Shown here piece after piece: positions 55,654 to 63,648 of a stretch of DNA of 63,648 nt. The translations under genes and the position numbers were made by a program. A model generated the notes under the pieces. That model worked only from the letters and a program-made list of their open reading frames with translations. It was not told the DNA's origin and did not search any database. How positions within the stretch are numbered: position 1 is the first letter of the stretch; the number at the start of each line of letters is the position of its first letter. This DNA is from Bacteroidota bacterium (GTDB taxonomy: Bacteria > Bacteroidota > Bacteroidia > NS11-12g > UBA955): NCBI GenBank assembly GCA_013205405.1, contig JABMMZ010000099.1, positions 1 to 63,648 of the forward strand. Direction: 5' to 3'.

Positions 55654-56136
55654 TTATCCTTTTTCAATTAAAGTATCTAGCACCATACTTGCAGCAGGAC
55701 AAACGCCTGTATTCGTTAATGTTAAAGCCTTTCTTTTTATAAAAACATCCTCGTTTGTATAAGGAAAACGGGCGCAATCACTTGGTCTTACCTCATAGAT
55801 TTGGCATGTATTATCAGTATTTAAAAAGGAACAAGGTTGGGTTATCATTACCCAATCATTCTCTTCATCTAGTTTTAAGTATTTTTCAATAAAATCAGAT
55901 TCTTTTAAGCCTAGATGATTACTAATTCGTTTGATGTCTGTAGCTTTAAAAGTTGGACTATGATTTTTGCAACAATTAGCACAATCAAGACAGTTTATTT
56001 TACTAAATACATCAATGTGAATAGCTGGTAATTGCTTTATAACCTTTGCTTCTTTGGCAAATTCTAAGTAACGCTTATAAACTTTTTTCTTTTCCTTAGC
56101 CTTTTGTTTCCATTTATTATCGGTGCTCCAATCCAT
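55654..56136 (-). CDS. YkgJ-family zinc/iron-chelating Cys-cluster protein
   Basis: 160 residues. The cluster runs INCLDCANCCKNHSP near residue 50, then CSFLNTDNTCQIYEVRPSDCARFP near 99-122 and a last Cys in NTGVCPAA. This matches the CxxCxxCC...CxxY-xx-RPxxCR pattern of YkgJ/CxxCxxCC proteins, which may bind zinc or an iron-sulphur cluster. It points back to back with the dehydrogenase gene. Confidence 0.9.
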   Translation of the reverse strand: MDWSTDNKWKQKAKEKKKVYKRYLEFAKEAKVIKQLPAIHIDVFSKINCLDCANCCKNHSPTFKATDIKRISNHLGLKESDFIEKYLKLDEENDWVMITQPCSFLNTDNTCQIYEVRPSDCARFPYTNEDVFIKRKALTLTNTGVCPAASMVLDTLIEKG

Positions 56137-56199
56137 GGTTCAAAAATAGTAAAATTTAAGAGTAGCTAATTCATTATTATACTAAAGTTAAAAAGATTG

Positions 56200-56207
56200 T
56201 ATCTTTG
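56200..56207 (+). promoter_or_regulatory. -7 promoter box of the aldehyde dehydrogenase gene
   Basis: TATCTTTG matches TAnnTTTG and ends 4 nt before the ATG at 56212. Confidence 0.55.
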
Positions 56208-56211
56208 CATT

Positions 56212-57750
56212 ATGCAAAAAATAGCACCAATATTAAAACAATTAGGCATTAAACCAATTAATGAAAGTGTATGCAGCGGTCAAAATTGGATAAGTGCCAT
56301 AGGGAGTTTAAAAAAAGATATTATATCACCCGTGGATGGTGAAAAAATAGCTTCATTTATATATGCATCAGAAACGGAATACGAAGCAGTAATGAAGCGA
56401 GCCAGCGATGCTGCTTTATATTGGAAAAATATACCTGCGCCAAAGAGAGGTGAAATAGTACGTCAATACGGTAATGTGTTAAGGGAAAATAAAGAGTCAT
56501 TAGGTACATTAGTGAGTTATGAAATGGGCAAAAGCTTGCAAGAAGGGTTCGGAGAAGTGCAGGAAATGATAGATATCTGTGATTTTGCTGTTGGACTAAG
56601 CCGTCAATTATACGGGCTTACTATGCATAGTGAGCGTCCCAATCATAGAATGTATGAACAATGGCATCCATTGGGAATAGTTGGTATTATTTCAGCATTT
56701 AATTTTCCGGTAGCTGTATGGGCTTGGAATAGCATGATAGCGGCAGTTTGTGGCAATGTAAGCATATGGAAGCCTTCAGAAAAAACGCCTTTGTCAGCCA
56801 TTGCGTGTATGAATCTTTTAAAGTCTGTGTTATCAGATAATAAAATTCCAGAAGGTATATTTACATTGGTAAATGGTGATTCTAAAGTGGGAGAAATGAT
56901 GACTTCCGATACGCGAATTCAATTAATTTCTGCAACAGGTAGCACACGTATGGGTAAAGCTATTGGAAAAATAGTAGCCAATAGGTTTGGTAAAAGTTTA
57001 TTAGAACTTGGAGGCAATAATGCACTTATTGTATCTCAACATGCAGATTTAAATATGGCATTACGCGCAATACTATTTGGTGCTGTAGGTACTGCAGGCC
57101 AAAGATGTACAACTACACGTAGACTTATTGTACAAGAAAGTGTTTACGATGAGTTGATGAAGAAATTATTAAAAGCCTATAAACAATTGAGTATCGGCAA
57201 TCCTTTGGATAGCAATAATCATGTTGGTCCTTTGATTGATAAAGATGCTGTAAGTGCATTCGAAAATGCTATAGAGCAAGTTAAAAAAGAAGGTGGTAAA
57301 GTAATATTTGGCGGTAAGGTATTAAAAGGATCCGGTTATGAAAGCAATTGCTACGTTCAACCAGCCATTATAGAAGCTAGAAATACCTATAAGATAGTTC
57401 AACATGAAACATTTGCTCCCATTTTGTATGTAATGAAATATAATACCATAGATGAAGCAATAGCTATGCAAAATGATGTGAAACAAGGTTTAAGTTCAGC
57501 TTTGTTCTCAAATAATATTCGTGAGACAGAATATTTTCTTTCAGCAGGAGGAAGTGATTGCGGCATTGCAAATATAAATATTGGTACAAGTGGTGCCGAA
57601 ATTGGGGGTGCATTTGGAGGCGAAAAGGAAACAGGTGGAGGCAGAGAAAGTGGAAGTGATAGTTGGAAAGCCTATATGCGAAGACAAACCAATACCATTA
57701 ATTATTCTAATACTTTGCCATTAGCACAGGGTATTAAGTTTGATGTATAA
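56212..57750 (+). CDS. Aldehyde dehydrogenase, ALDH7/antiquitin type (alpha-aminoadipic semialdehyde dehydrogenase)
   Basis: 512 residues from ATG 56212; a TTG five codons upstream falls in the promoter box. NAD-binding SATGSTRMGKAIG near 245, catalytic Glu in LLELGGNNALI near 265 and catalytic Cys in GTAGQRCTTTRR near 300. The full-length similarity (ISPVDGEKIASF near the start, IGTSGAEIGGAFGGEKETGGGRESGSD at the end) fits the ALDH7 family, which oxidises alpha-aminoadipic semialdehyde in lysine breakdown. No other lysine genes nearby. Confidence 0.9.
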   Translation: MQKIAPILKQLGIKPINESVCSGQNWISAIGSLKKDIISPVDGEKIASFIYASETEYEAVMKRASDAALYWKNIPAPKRGEIVRQYGNVLRENKESLGTLVSYEMGKSLQEGFGEVQEMIDICDFAVGLSRQLYGLTMHSERPNHRMYEQWHPLGIVGIISAFNFPVAVWAWNSMIAAVCGNVSIWKPSEKTPLSAIACMNLLKSVLSDNKIPEGIFTLVNGDSKVGEMMTSDTRIQLISATGSTRMGKAIGKIVANRFGKSLLELGGNNALIVSQHADLNMALRAILFGAVGTAGQRCTTTRRLIVQESVYDELMKKLLKAYKQLSIGNPLDSNNHVGPLIDKDAVSAFENAIEQVKKEGGKVIFGGKVLKGSGYESNCYVQPAIIEARNTYKIVQHETFAPILYVMKYNTIDEAIAMQNDVKQGLSSALFSNNIRETEYFLSAGGSDCGIANINIGTSGAEIGGAFGGEKETGGGRESGSDSWKAYMRRQTNTINYSNTLPLAQGIKFDV

Positions 57751-57798
57751 TTTTGAAAGTAAATAAATTTTTAAAGTGGTTTATATGCTTGCAATATT

Positions 57799-57963
57799 CT
57801 ATTCATAATATACCAAATTAGCCGTAATTTTTAGTCTATCTAAAGTACAAGTAATACCATAATTTCTATCAGAATAAGTTCCATTGGCAAATGGTTGGGT
57901 TAATAAGGAAGCAAATGCAACATTTGAAGGTATAAAAATAATAATATTTTTATACTTTACACT
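57799..57963 (-). pseudogene. Gene fragment without start codon
   Basis: 54 codons in one frame end at a TAG at 57799 and read sensibly as protein (PSNVAFASLLTQPFANGTYS, DRNYGITCTLDRLKITANLV), but no ATG opens them and a stop lies just upstream. Likely the last piece of a lost gene. The remaining parts of the 417-nt gap before rho (57751-57798 and 57964-58167) show nothing recognisable, only AT-rich sequence. Confidence 0.35.
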
Positions 57964-58167
57964 TCATTGATAATTTATGAATATAGATTAGAAGTATAAT
58001 TTTTTCAAATGTTTTTTGTTATTTTTAATAAAAACATTAATATTGCAATATCAAAAAGTACTTTTAATGCATGTGCATCTTTTTTGGTAAACCCCACACA
58101 AGCAATATTTTATTTGAATTCCTAAAGCTTTCAACATAGTATTTAACTAGTATTTATTAAAAAAATT

Positions 58168-59922
58168 ATGGAGCAAAATCCACTTTACAGTAAGCCAATA
58201 GAAGAGCTTAGAATTATAGCAAAGGCTATAGGCATAAAAAATGCAGAGAATATTGAAAAAGACGATATCATATCTCAAATACTAGCGTTAGAAAATGCTG
58301 TAGAAATACCTGACAATGATAAAACATTATTAGAAAAGGTAAAAAAACCAAGAATTAAGAAAGAAAAATTGGTAGAACAACCCTTAATATCTAACTCTCA
58401 ACAACCATCAAAACTTATAAAAAAGTTAAAACCCATTATTGAAAGCGATGAAAGTATTCAAGATGAAATTGCTGCTTTTGAACATCCAATTGTAGAGGTT
58501 GTTTTGGATTCAGAACCAATGGAGTTAGAACCAATATTGGAAGAACTAAACGAGGTAGATTTACAAAATAATAAAGAGGAAATTGTTTCTCCTGCTGAAG
58601 AACAAGCAGAAAAAATATTTAATCAAAAAAGTAATAATAATTTAGAAAACCCTAATAACGAAAGTATTGACCTAAGTCATTCTGAACTTAATAGACTTAA
58701 ACAAATAGAAGAGAATAAATTAAGGCAAGCAGAGCGTGATGCTCAAGATAAGGAAAGACTAGAAAAGGAAGCTGCTAAACGCGAAAGAATTCAAATATTA
58801 ATGGATTTGGAAAGCGTTGTAACTACACAAGGTGTTTTAGAGATAGTGCCAGATGGTTTTGGTTTTCTTCGTTCATCCGATTATAATTACCAAGCATCAC
58901 CTGATGATGTTTACCTTGCTTCTAATCAAATTCGCTCTAATGGTCTTAAAACTGGAGATACTATTTTAGGAAGTATTAGACCACCAAAAGAGGGTGAAAA
59001 ATATTTTGCATTAGTAAAAATTGAAAGAATTAATGGTAAGACCTTAGAGGAAATAAGAGATAGGGTAAGTTTTGAGCATTTAACACCTTTATTTCCAGAT
59101 TCTAAATTAAATTTAGTAGATAAAAATGATAATTATGGGAATAGAATAATTGATTTAGTATCGCCTATTGGTAAGGGTCAACGTGGTTTAATAGTAGCTC
59201 AACCAAAAACTGGAAAAACTCAATTATTGAAAAGTTTAGCAAATGCAATTGCAACAAACCATCCAGAAGTTTACTTAATAATACTTTTAATAGATGAGCG
59301 ACCAGAAGAGGTAACAGATATGGCAAGAAGTGTAAAAGCGGAAGTGGTTGCGAGTACTTTTGACGAGCCAGCCGACAAACACGTAAAATTAGCTAATATA
59401 GTGTTGGAAAAAGCTAAAAGATTAACAGAAAGTGGGCATGATGTGGTTATATTATTAGATAGTATTACCCGTTTGGCAAGAGCCTATAATACCGTACAAC
59501 CGGCATCAGGAAAAATATTATCTGGTGGAGTAGATGCTAACGCTTTGCAAAAGCCAAAAAGATTTTTTGGAGCTGCTAGAAATATAGAAAACGGAGGTTC
59601 TTTGACTATTATCGCTACTGCTCTTACAGAAACTGGAAGTAAAATGGATGAAGTAATTTTTGAAGAATTTAAAGGTACCGGTAATATGGAATTACAATTG
59701 GATAGAAAATTGAGCAATAAACGTATTTATCCTGCAATTGATATTGTGGCAAGTAGCACACGTAGAGAAGATATGTTGTTAGACAAAGGTACTTTGCAAA
59801 AAATGTGGGTATTAAGAAATCATTTAGCAGATATGAATAGCGAAGAGGCCATGAAAATGATGCTTAAATACATGGAAGGCACTCAAAATAACAATGAGTT
59901 TCTTGTAAGTATGAATGGGTAA
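58168..59922 (+). CDS. rho: Transcription termination factor Rho
   Basis: 584 residues, longer than the 420 of E. coli Rho. Residues 1-45 are a Rho-N-like helical domain ([20 protein letters not shown]), then a low-complexity acidic insert of about 170 residues (residues 55-225, rich in Glu and Asn), the RNA-binding cold-shock-like domain ([20 protein letters not shown]) and the ATPase with Walker [13 protein letters not shown] near 346, [13 protein letters not shown] near 374 and the Q-loop/R-loop region. It shows no neighbour relation to the flanking genes. Confidence 0.95.
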   Translation: MEQNPLYSKPIEELRIIAKAIGIKNAENIEKDDIISQILALENAVEIPDNDKTLLEKVKKPRIKKEKLVEQPLISNSQQPSKLIKKLKPIIESDESIQDEIAAFEHPIVEVVLDSEPMELEPILEELNEVDLQNNKEEIVSPAEEQAEKIFNQKSNNNLENPNNESIDLSHSELNRLKQIEENKLRQAERDAQDKERLEKEAAKRERIQILMDLESVVTTQGVLEIVPDGFGFLRSSDYNYQASPDDVYLASNQIRSNGLKTGDTILGSIRPPKEGEKYFALVKIERINGKTLEEIRDRVSFEHLTPLFPDSKLNLVDKNDNYGNRIIDLVSPIGKGQRGLIVAQPKTGKTQLLKSLANAIATNHPEVYLIILLIDERPEEVTDMARSVKAEVVASTFDEPADKHVKLANIVLEKAKRLTESGHDVVILLDSITRLARAYNTVQPASGKILSGGVDANALQKPKRFFGAARNIENGGSLTIIATALTETGSKMDEVIFEEFKGTGNMELQLDRKLSNKRIYPAIDIVASSTRREDMLLDKGTLQKMWVLRNHLADMNSEEAMKMMLKYMEGTQNNNEFLVSMNG

Positions 59923-59924
59923 AA

Positions 59925-62900
59925 TTATCTAATTAAAGTAATACTTCCAGAATAGTCTCTGCTTATTCCTTCTATATCTGTAGCACTTATTTTGTAAAAA
60001 TAAACACCTTGCTGGCATGGTGTATTATTACTAATACCATTCCACCCAATACTCATATCCTTACTTAAGAAAACAAGCTCGCCCCATTTATTATAAACCT
60101 GCATAGTAAATTTTTGCATTGCTAGTCCTTTTACTTTAAAGGAATTATTATCATCCGGACCTTTTGTATCTGGCGAAAAAGCATCTGGAATATATAATAT
60201 TGAAATAGGCGTAAAAATTAAAAATTTCTCAGTAGAATCTATACAGTTTGTTGATTTACTTTGTGTAACTAGTTTTATCCATACTGTATCCTTATAAGTA
60301 GGCACATTATGGTAAAATTCCTTACTATTACTAATTGACTGATTGTTGATATACCAATTAGTCCAAGCACCAAGTTTAAAATTACTAATATCCCTTAAAT
60401 AAACTCTTGTGTATTCGATATTAATTTTTAGAACTGGATTAGACAAAATTTTGGCCTCTGGCTTAGCATTTACGGTAATAGTTTCGGTAATATAGGTAGC
60501 TTCACAATTTTCGCTTTCTACAATTGTCTTGATATTATAAGTACCTGCACTTAAAGTAATTGCTGCTGGATATTCATAATCGAAATTATAATATAATGAA
60601 TCATTCACATACCAATTTTGCTTGTCCAATCCTTTATAATTGCTTTTAAAGTTAAAAATAGCCGGCTCGCATGAAACTTTACTAAAATCATTCACAATAT
60701 TTCCTTCTGGCATATCATTTACTTTTACTGTTAAGTCCTTGCTGTAGTTACCACAAATAGTGTTGGTCTGAATGGTGTAGGTTAATTTAATATTAGATTT
60801 TAAAGCATCGTTTTTTGAAGGTAAAAAGGTTGTAATATTAGCATTTGCATTTATAAATCTGCCATCAGCATCAGAATACCAATAACCATTATTTGTATTA
60901 TTTGATTGTGCTTCTAAATTAATTTCTCCACCAACACACACTTCAGTAATATCTGATTGAATTATTAAAGCAGGTAGTTTCACTATTTTTATTTCAATGG
61001 TTTCAGAAGAATGACATCCAAGTTTATTGGTGTATTGGTAGCTTACAATATTATCTAATGTCGCTTTTTTAGGAGAAAATTCAAAATTAGACACAAAATT
61101 ACCTATCCATTGACCACCTTTAGGATTAGCTTCTAATTTTATAGGGTTACTATTTTCACAAACCTCCAATTTTTTTGAGGTTAAAATATCAATTTTAGTG
61201 GTGTCTAATATTTTTATAATAAAAACTTTTTTACTAATGCATTTATTTTTCTCAATATATATTAATTCTAAAGTTTTATGGGTATTGGCGCTAAGCAATA
61301 AGTTATTATTTGAAATTAAATCAGACTGAGTCTTACATTCCCAATTCCCATTAGTATTTACAGGGAGTTTAACTGATGAAATATTATTGCAAATAACACT
61401 ATCTAAATTAAAAGAGATTGGCTGTGGTTCAATAACTGTAAAAGATATAGTGTCTGCATAAAGGCAATTATTTTTATCAATTATTAAACTATTTATTAAT
61501 GTGTTTGTATTTTGTTTAGATATAATATCTATTTGCCAATCAGCGTTGTTTATCTTGGAAAAACTAATGTTGGCATTCGAACTATTCAAATCTACATCAA
61601 TTACGTCAGAACTATTAACAATCATTAGTTTTTTATTAGAGATTGGAAAAATTATATTCGAACAAAAAGTATCTTTTAATATTGTATAATTAAGTTTGGT
61701 GTAAGGAGAAATATCTATTTGTTCTTCTCCAATACAGCCATCATTTTGTATGATTTTAATTTTTAATATTTCACTCTTAGTTAACAACTTACTATAAGGA
61801 AAACTCTCTTTTTTATTATCAATAAAGACCTCATAATTATCATAAGTTTTTAAGCTTTTGGGTTCAATATTTATGTAAGAGCCTATACATCCTTTTACAA
61901 TTTTATCAAAAGTAATTTCAGGATTTTTAAAATCTTTTACTTCAAAAGTGTCTAATTTTATTAGCTCACAAAATTTATCATTTCCTTCTATAAAGGCTTC
62001 AGAAATGTATTTTCCTCCTTTTGTAAGTCCAATACTAATAGATTTACCTAACTGTTGTTTTAAAATAAGCCCATTTATATCTTTAATAGTCCATCTAATA
62101 TTTTGTATGTTTTTAGAAATAATTGATAAATTTCCACATTTTTTAATTTGAAAGTTATATTCAAAAAGAGGCTTTGGTTTTACATTTAGTATAAGTGTAT
62201 AATTATACACACCGTTTAATGGACAATGATTATCCTTTATTTGAAGTGTAAGATAGTGTTTGCCTACTAAGCCAATAGTATTATTTACCAATATACCATA
62301 TTTAGCAAAAGGAGGCGAAAGAATGTCTGATTTAATAATGCTTAAACCTTGAATATCACTGAAAATTTCAGCTTTTATACTATCAAAAGGAAAACCAATT
62401 ATTTGTTTATCTATGATGTTAAGATCTATTTCAAATTTATCTCCTTCACATATATTATATTCATTAGTTTTATTAATTATTTCTGGGGAATTATTAACTT
62501 CATTGTATACTTCCATATAAAAATCTCGTCTTATAATTCCTGCTAAAAAATATTTGCCGTCAGAATCTTTTTTCCATTCTTCACACTCTACGGCTATTAC
62601 GCCTCCTTCTCCTAGATTTATAGGCGTAAAAACAATATCACCAGTTAAATTATTTATATAAAATCCTTCAGTAGGAAAAGCATCAGGGTTTGGAACGCAA
62701 TTGCCACAGAATGTCTGAAAAGGCACTTTATAAGAACGCCCCAATTCATAAGTTAAAGGAATAGTTCTATTTATTAGTGCATGTTTTAATGAAAATGATA
62801 AGGAATCTTTATCTAAATTAGAAACCCCTAAACTTAAGTGCTGAGCCTTATTTAAAGCTGCTAGAAAAGTTGGTGCTATTTTAAATTCTGTTGATGTATT

Positions 62901-63452
62901 TTTTACATTATTACAAACATTAATACTTGTAAAATTAAAAAAATTTTGAGGTGTAAGTAGCGGATTTACAAATGTATTTCTGGAGGCAATACTCACTGAA
63001 ATATCAAATTGACATCTACCATTAAATATTATTTCTGTAAAATCAATTATGCCTTCAAAAGTCTGAACTTCAAAACCATAAATTGTATTTGAGTTGCTTT
63101 TACATTTACTAAAAGCTCCAATACAAGTAGGTGTAATATCTTGAATAGAAATTCTTGTAAGACTTATTTCTCTTATTACGCTATCATTATAATAACCACT
63201 ATTTAACCCCCACTTAACTTTTAAAGATGGAATTTCATTGCAATTCTGAAGACTATTTCCTCCACCATTGCCATTAAATTTACATTCATTACAGTCTCTA
63301 TATATTTTAGCTATTAATTTGTATTGATTATTTGAAATATATTTATAGGTAATTTCTGATCCTAAAACATGAGAAGCATATAAAGCACTACTACTGCTTA
63401 TAAAAATAAGCAGTAGTATAATTATTGGCTTTATTTTTTTATTCAATATCAT
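59925..63452 (-). CDS. Large secreted protein with T9SS type B (gliding-type) sorting domain
   Basis: 1175 residues. A signal peptide (1-27), then long beta-rich stretches with repeated C-x-G / G-x-W elements (for example NGNWECK, GGQWIGNF, NGYWYSD), each like Ig/PKD-type modules. The C-terminal domain is PDAFSPDTKGPDDNNSFKV ... QVYNKWGELVFLSKDMSIGWNG ... GVYFYKI, the type B sorting domain. Exported by the type 9 system and probably fixed to the cell surface. A second protein of the same class follows upstream in tandem. Confidence 0.88.
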   Translation of the reverse strand: MILNKKIKPIIILLLIFISSSSALYASHVLGSEITYKYISNNQYKLIAKIYRDCNECKFNGNGGGNSLQNCNEIPSLKVKWGLNSGYYNDSVIREISLTRISIQDITPTCIGAFSKCKSNSNTIYGFEVQTFEGIIDFTEIIFNGRCQFDISVSIASRNTFVNPLLTPQNFFNFTSINVCNNVKNTSTEFKIAPTFLAALNKAQHLSLGVSNLDKDSLSFSLKHALINRTIPLTYELGRSYKVPFQTFCGNCVPNPDAFPTEGFYINNLTGDIVFTPINLGEGGVIAVECEEWKKDSDGKYFLAGIIRRDFYMEVYNEVNNSPEIINKTNEYNICEGDKFEIDLNIIDKQIIGFPFDSIKAEIFSDIQGLSIIKSDILSPPFAKYGILVNNTIGLVGKHYLTLQIKDNHCPLNGVYNYTLILNVKPKPLFEYNFQIKKCGNLSIISKNIQNIRWTIKDINGLILKQQLGKSISIGLTKGGKYISEAFIEGNDKFCELIKLDTFEVKDFKNPEITFDKIVKGCIGSYINIEPKSLKTYDNYEVFIDNKKESFPYSKLLTKSEILKIKIIQNDGCIGEEQIDISPYTKLNYTILKDTFCSNIIFPISNKKLMIVNSSDVIDVDLNSSNANISFSKINNADWQIDIISKQNTNTLINSLIIDKNNCLYADTISFTVIEPQPISFNLDSVICNNISSVKLPVNTNGNWECKTQSDLISNNNLLLSANTHKTLELIYIEKNKCISKKVFIIKILDTTKIDILTSKKLEVCENSNPIKLEANPKGGQWIGNFVSNFEFSPKKATLDNIVSYQYTNKLGCHSSETIEIKIVKLPALIIQSDITEVCVGGEINLEAQSNNTNNGYWYSDADGRFINANANITTFLPSKNDALKSNIKLTYTIQTNTICGNYSKDLTVKVNDMPEGNIVNDFSKVSCEPAIFNFKSNYKGLDKQNWYVNDSLYYNFDYEYPAAITLSAGTYNIKTIVESENCEATYITETITVNAKPEAKILSNPVLKINIEYTRVYLRDISNFKLGAWTNWYINNQSISNSKEFYHNVPTYKDTVWIKLVTQSKSTNCIDSTEKFLIFTPISILYIPDAFSPDTKGPDDNNSFKVKGLAMQKFTMQVYNKWGELVFLSKDMSIGWNGISNNTPCQQGVYFYKISATDIEGISRDYSGSITLIR

Positions 63453-63462
63453 TTAAACTTTC

Positions 63463-63648
63463 TTACCTCATCAGTGTCACGGTTCCTTCGTATTGGTATT
63501 CTTTACCATCAAAGGCCGTTACCTTAATGACCCAAGCATACACATCTTGTTGGGCATCATCTTTTCGGTAAGTACCGTTCCATCCTTCGTATTTATCGGT
63601 GGTTTGCCACAGTATTTCGCCCCATCGGTTAAAGAGTATTATTTCAAA
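63463..63648 (-). CDS. T9SS type B sorting-domain protein (partial; only C-terminus in window)
   Basis: 61 residues of the 3' end: FEIILFNRWGEILWQTTDKY, EGWNGTYRKDDAQQDVYAW, then GTVTLMR and a TAA at 63463. This is the end of a type B (gliding-type) sorting domain. Its stop is 10 nt from the start of the gene at 63452, so the two secreted proteins are probably co-transcribed. Confidence 0.85.
   Translation of the reverse strand, partial: FEIILFNRWGEILWQTTDKYEGWNGTYRKDDAQQDVYAWVIKVTAFDGKEYQYEGTVTLMR

Noticed and set aside
56197..56211. Upstream TTG start for the aldehyde dehydrogenase (MYLCI extension)
   Set aside because: The extension is the translated -7 box TATCTTTG; ATG at 56212 fits the family.
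1..63648. CRISPR array, prophage, restriction or toxin-antitoxin island
   Set aside because: No regularly spaced direct repeats, no integrase, transposase, phage structural or nuclease genes were seen in any frame.

Overview
The window comes from an AT-rich Bacteroidota genome. The evidence is a set of lineage hallmarks: a gliding-motility lipoprotein (GldH), T9SS type A and type B sorting domains, a TonB receptor paired with a DUF4249 lipoprotein, DUF983, DCC and DUF4920 proteins, no Shine-Dalgarno sequences, and many copies of the Bacteroidota -7 promoter element TAnnTTTG. Gene content fits an aerobic, free-living member of the Chitinophagales/Sphingobacteriales type, but the order cannot be fixed from this window. 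Most of the window is ordinary housekeeping chromosome.

Layout. 1-1.3 kb: two Cys-rich secreted proteins (probable metal handling) and an orphan exported protein. 1.3-3.6 kb: baiN-like flavoprotein, purS, pssA. 3.6-5.5 kb: a decayed secreted esterase-like/beta-barrel gene with five frame breaks. 5.5-8.5 kb: gltX, a lipoprotein, a stand-alone B12-binding protein. 8.5-13.1 kb: dnaB and clpC, divergent across a 0.4 kb region with DnaA-box-like sites. 13.1-16.8 kb: a YdjM-like hydrolase, a glycosyltransferase plus UPF0104-type membrane protein, ruvC. 16.9-24.2 kb: a tightly packed gldH-DCC-WG-repeat-terC run, DUF983, a SPOR-type protein and secA. 24.2-27.6 kb: palindromic repeats, isoaspartyl peptidase, a broken T9SS type B gene, a MITE-like hairpin element ending at the -33 box of paaE. 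27.6-34.7 kb: a Calx-beta T9SS protein, comF/thiL, paaABC. 34.8-41.6 kb: DEAD-box helicase, malic enzyme-PTA fusion, DUF4920 lipoprotein, aconitase. 41.8-47 kb: rplS, lipoproteins, tRNA-Asn, radA, an SLC1 symporter. 47-56 kb: envelope and transport genes (DUF3108, two beta-barrels, MATE, CorA, TonB receptor + DUF4249). 56-63.6 kb: an ALDH7-type dehydrogenase, rho, and two tandem T9SS type B proteins, the second cut by the window end.

No CRISPR array, prophage, intact insertion sequence or defence island was seen, and I found no convincing wholly new multi-gene system. The points most worth following are about gene expression. First, -7 promoter boxes lie only 4-7 nt before the start codons of many core genes, suggesting leaderless mRNAs. 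Second, two lipoprotein genes have complete signal peptides only if translation starts at ATA, and ruvC has no ATG. Third, a poly-C tract breaks a small gene that would otherwise end on the start codon of the SLC1 symporter. Fourth, there is a nested inverted-repeat element next to paaE. Several broken genes (3605-5460, 25578-26228, 45488-45683) may be real decay or homopolymer errors in the assembly; reads would decide.
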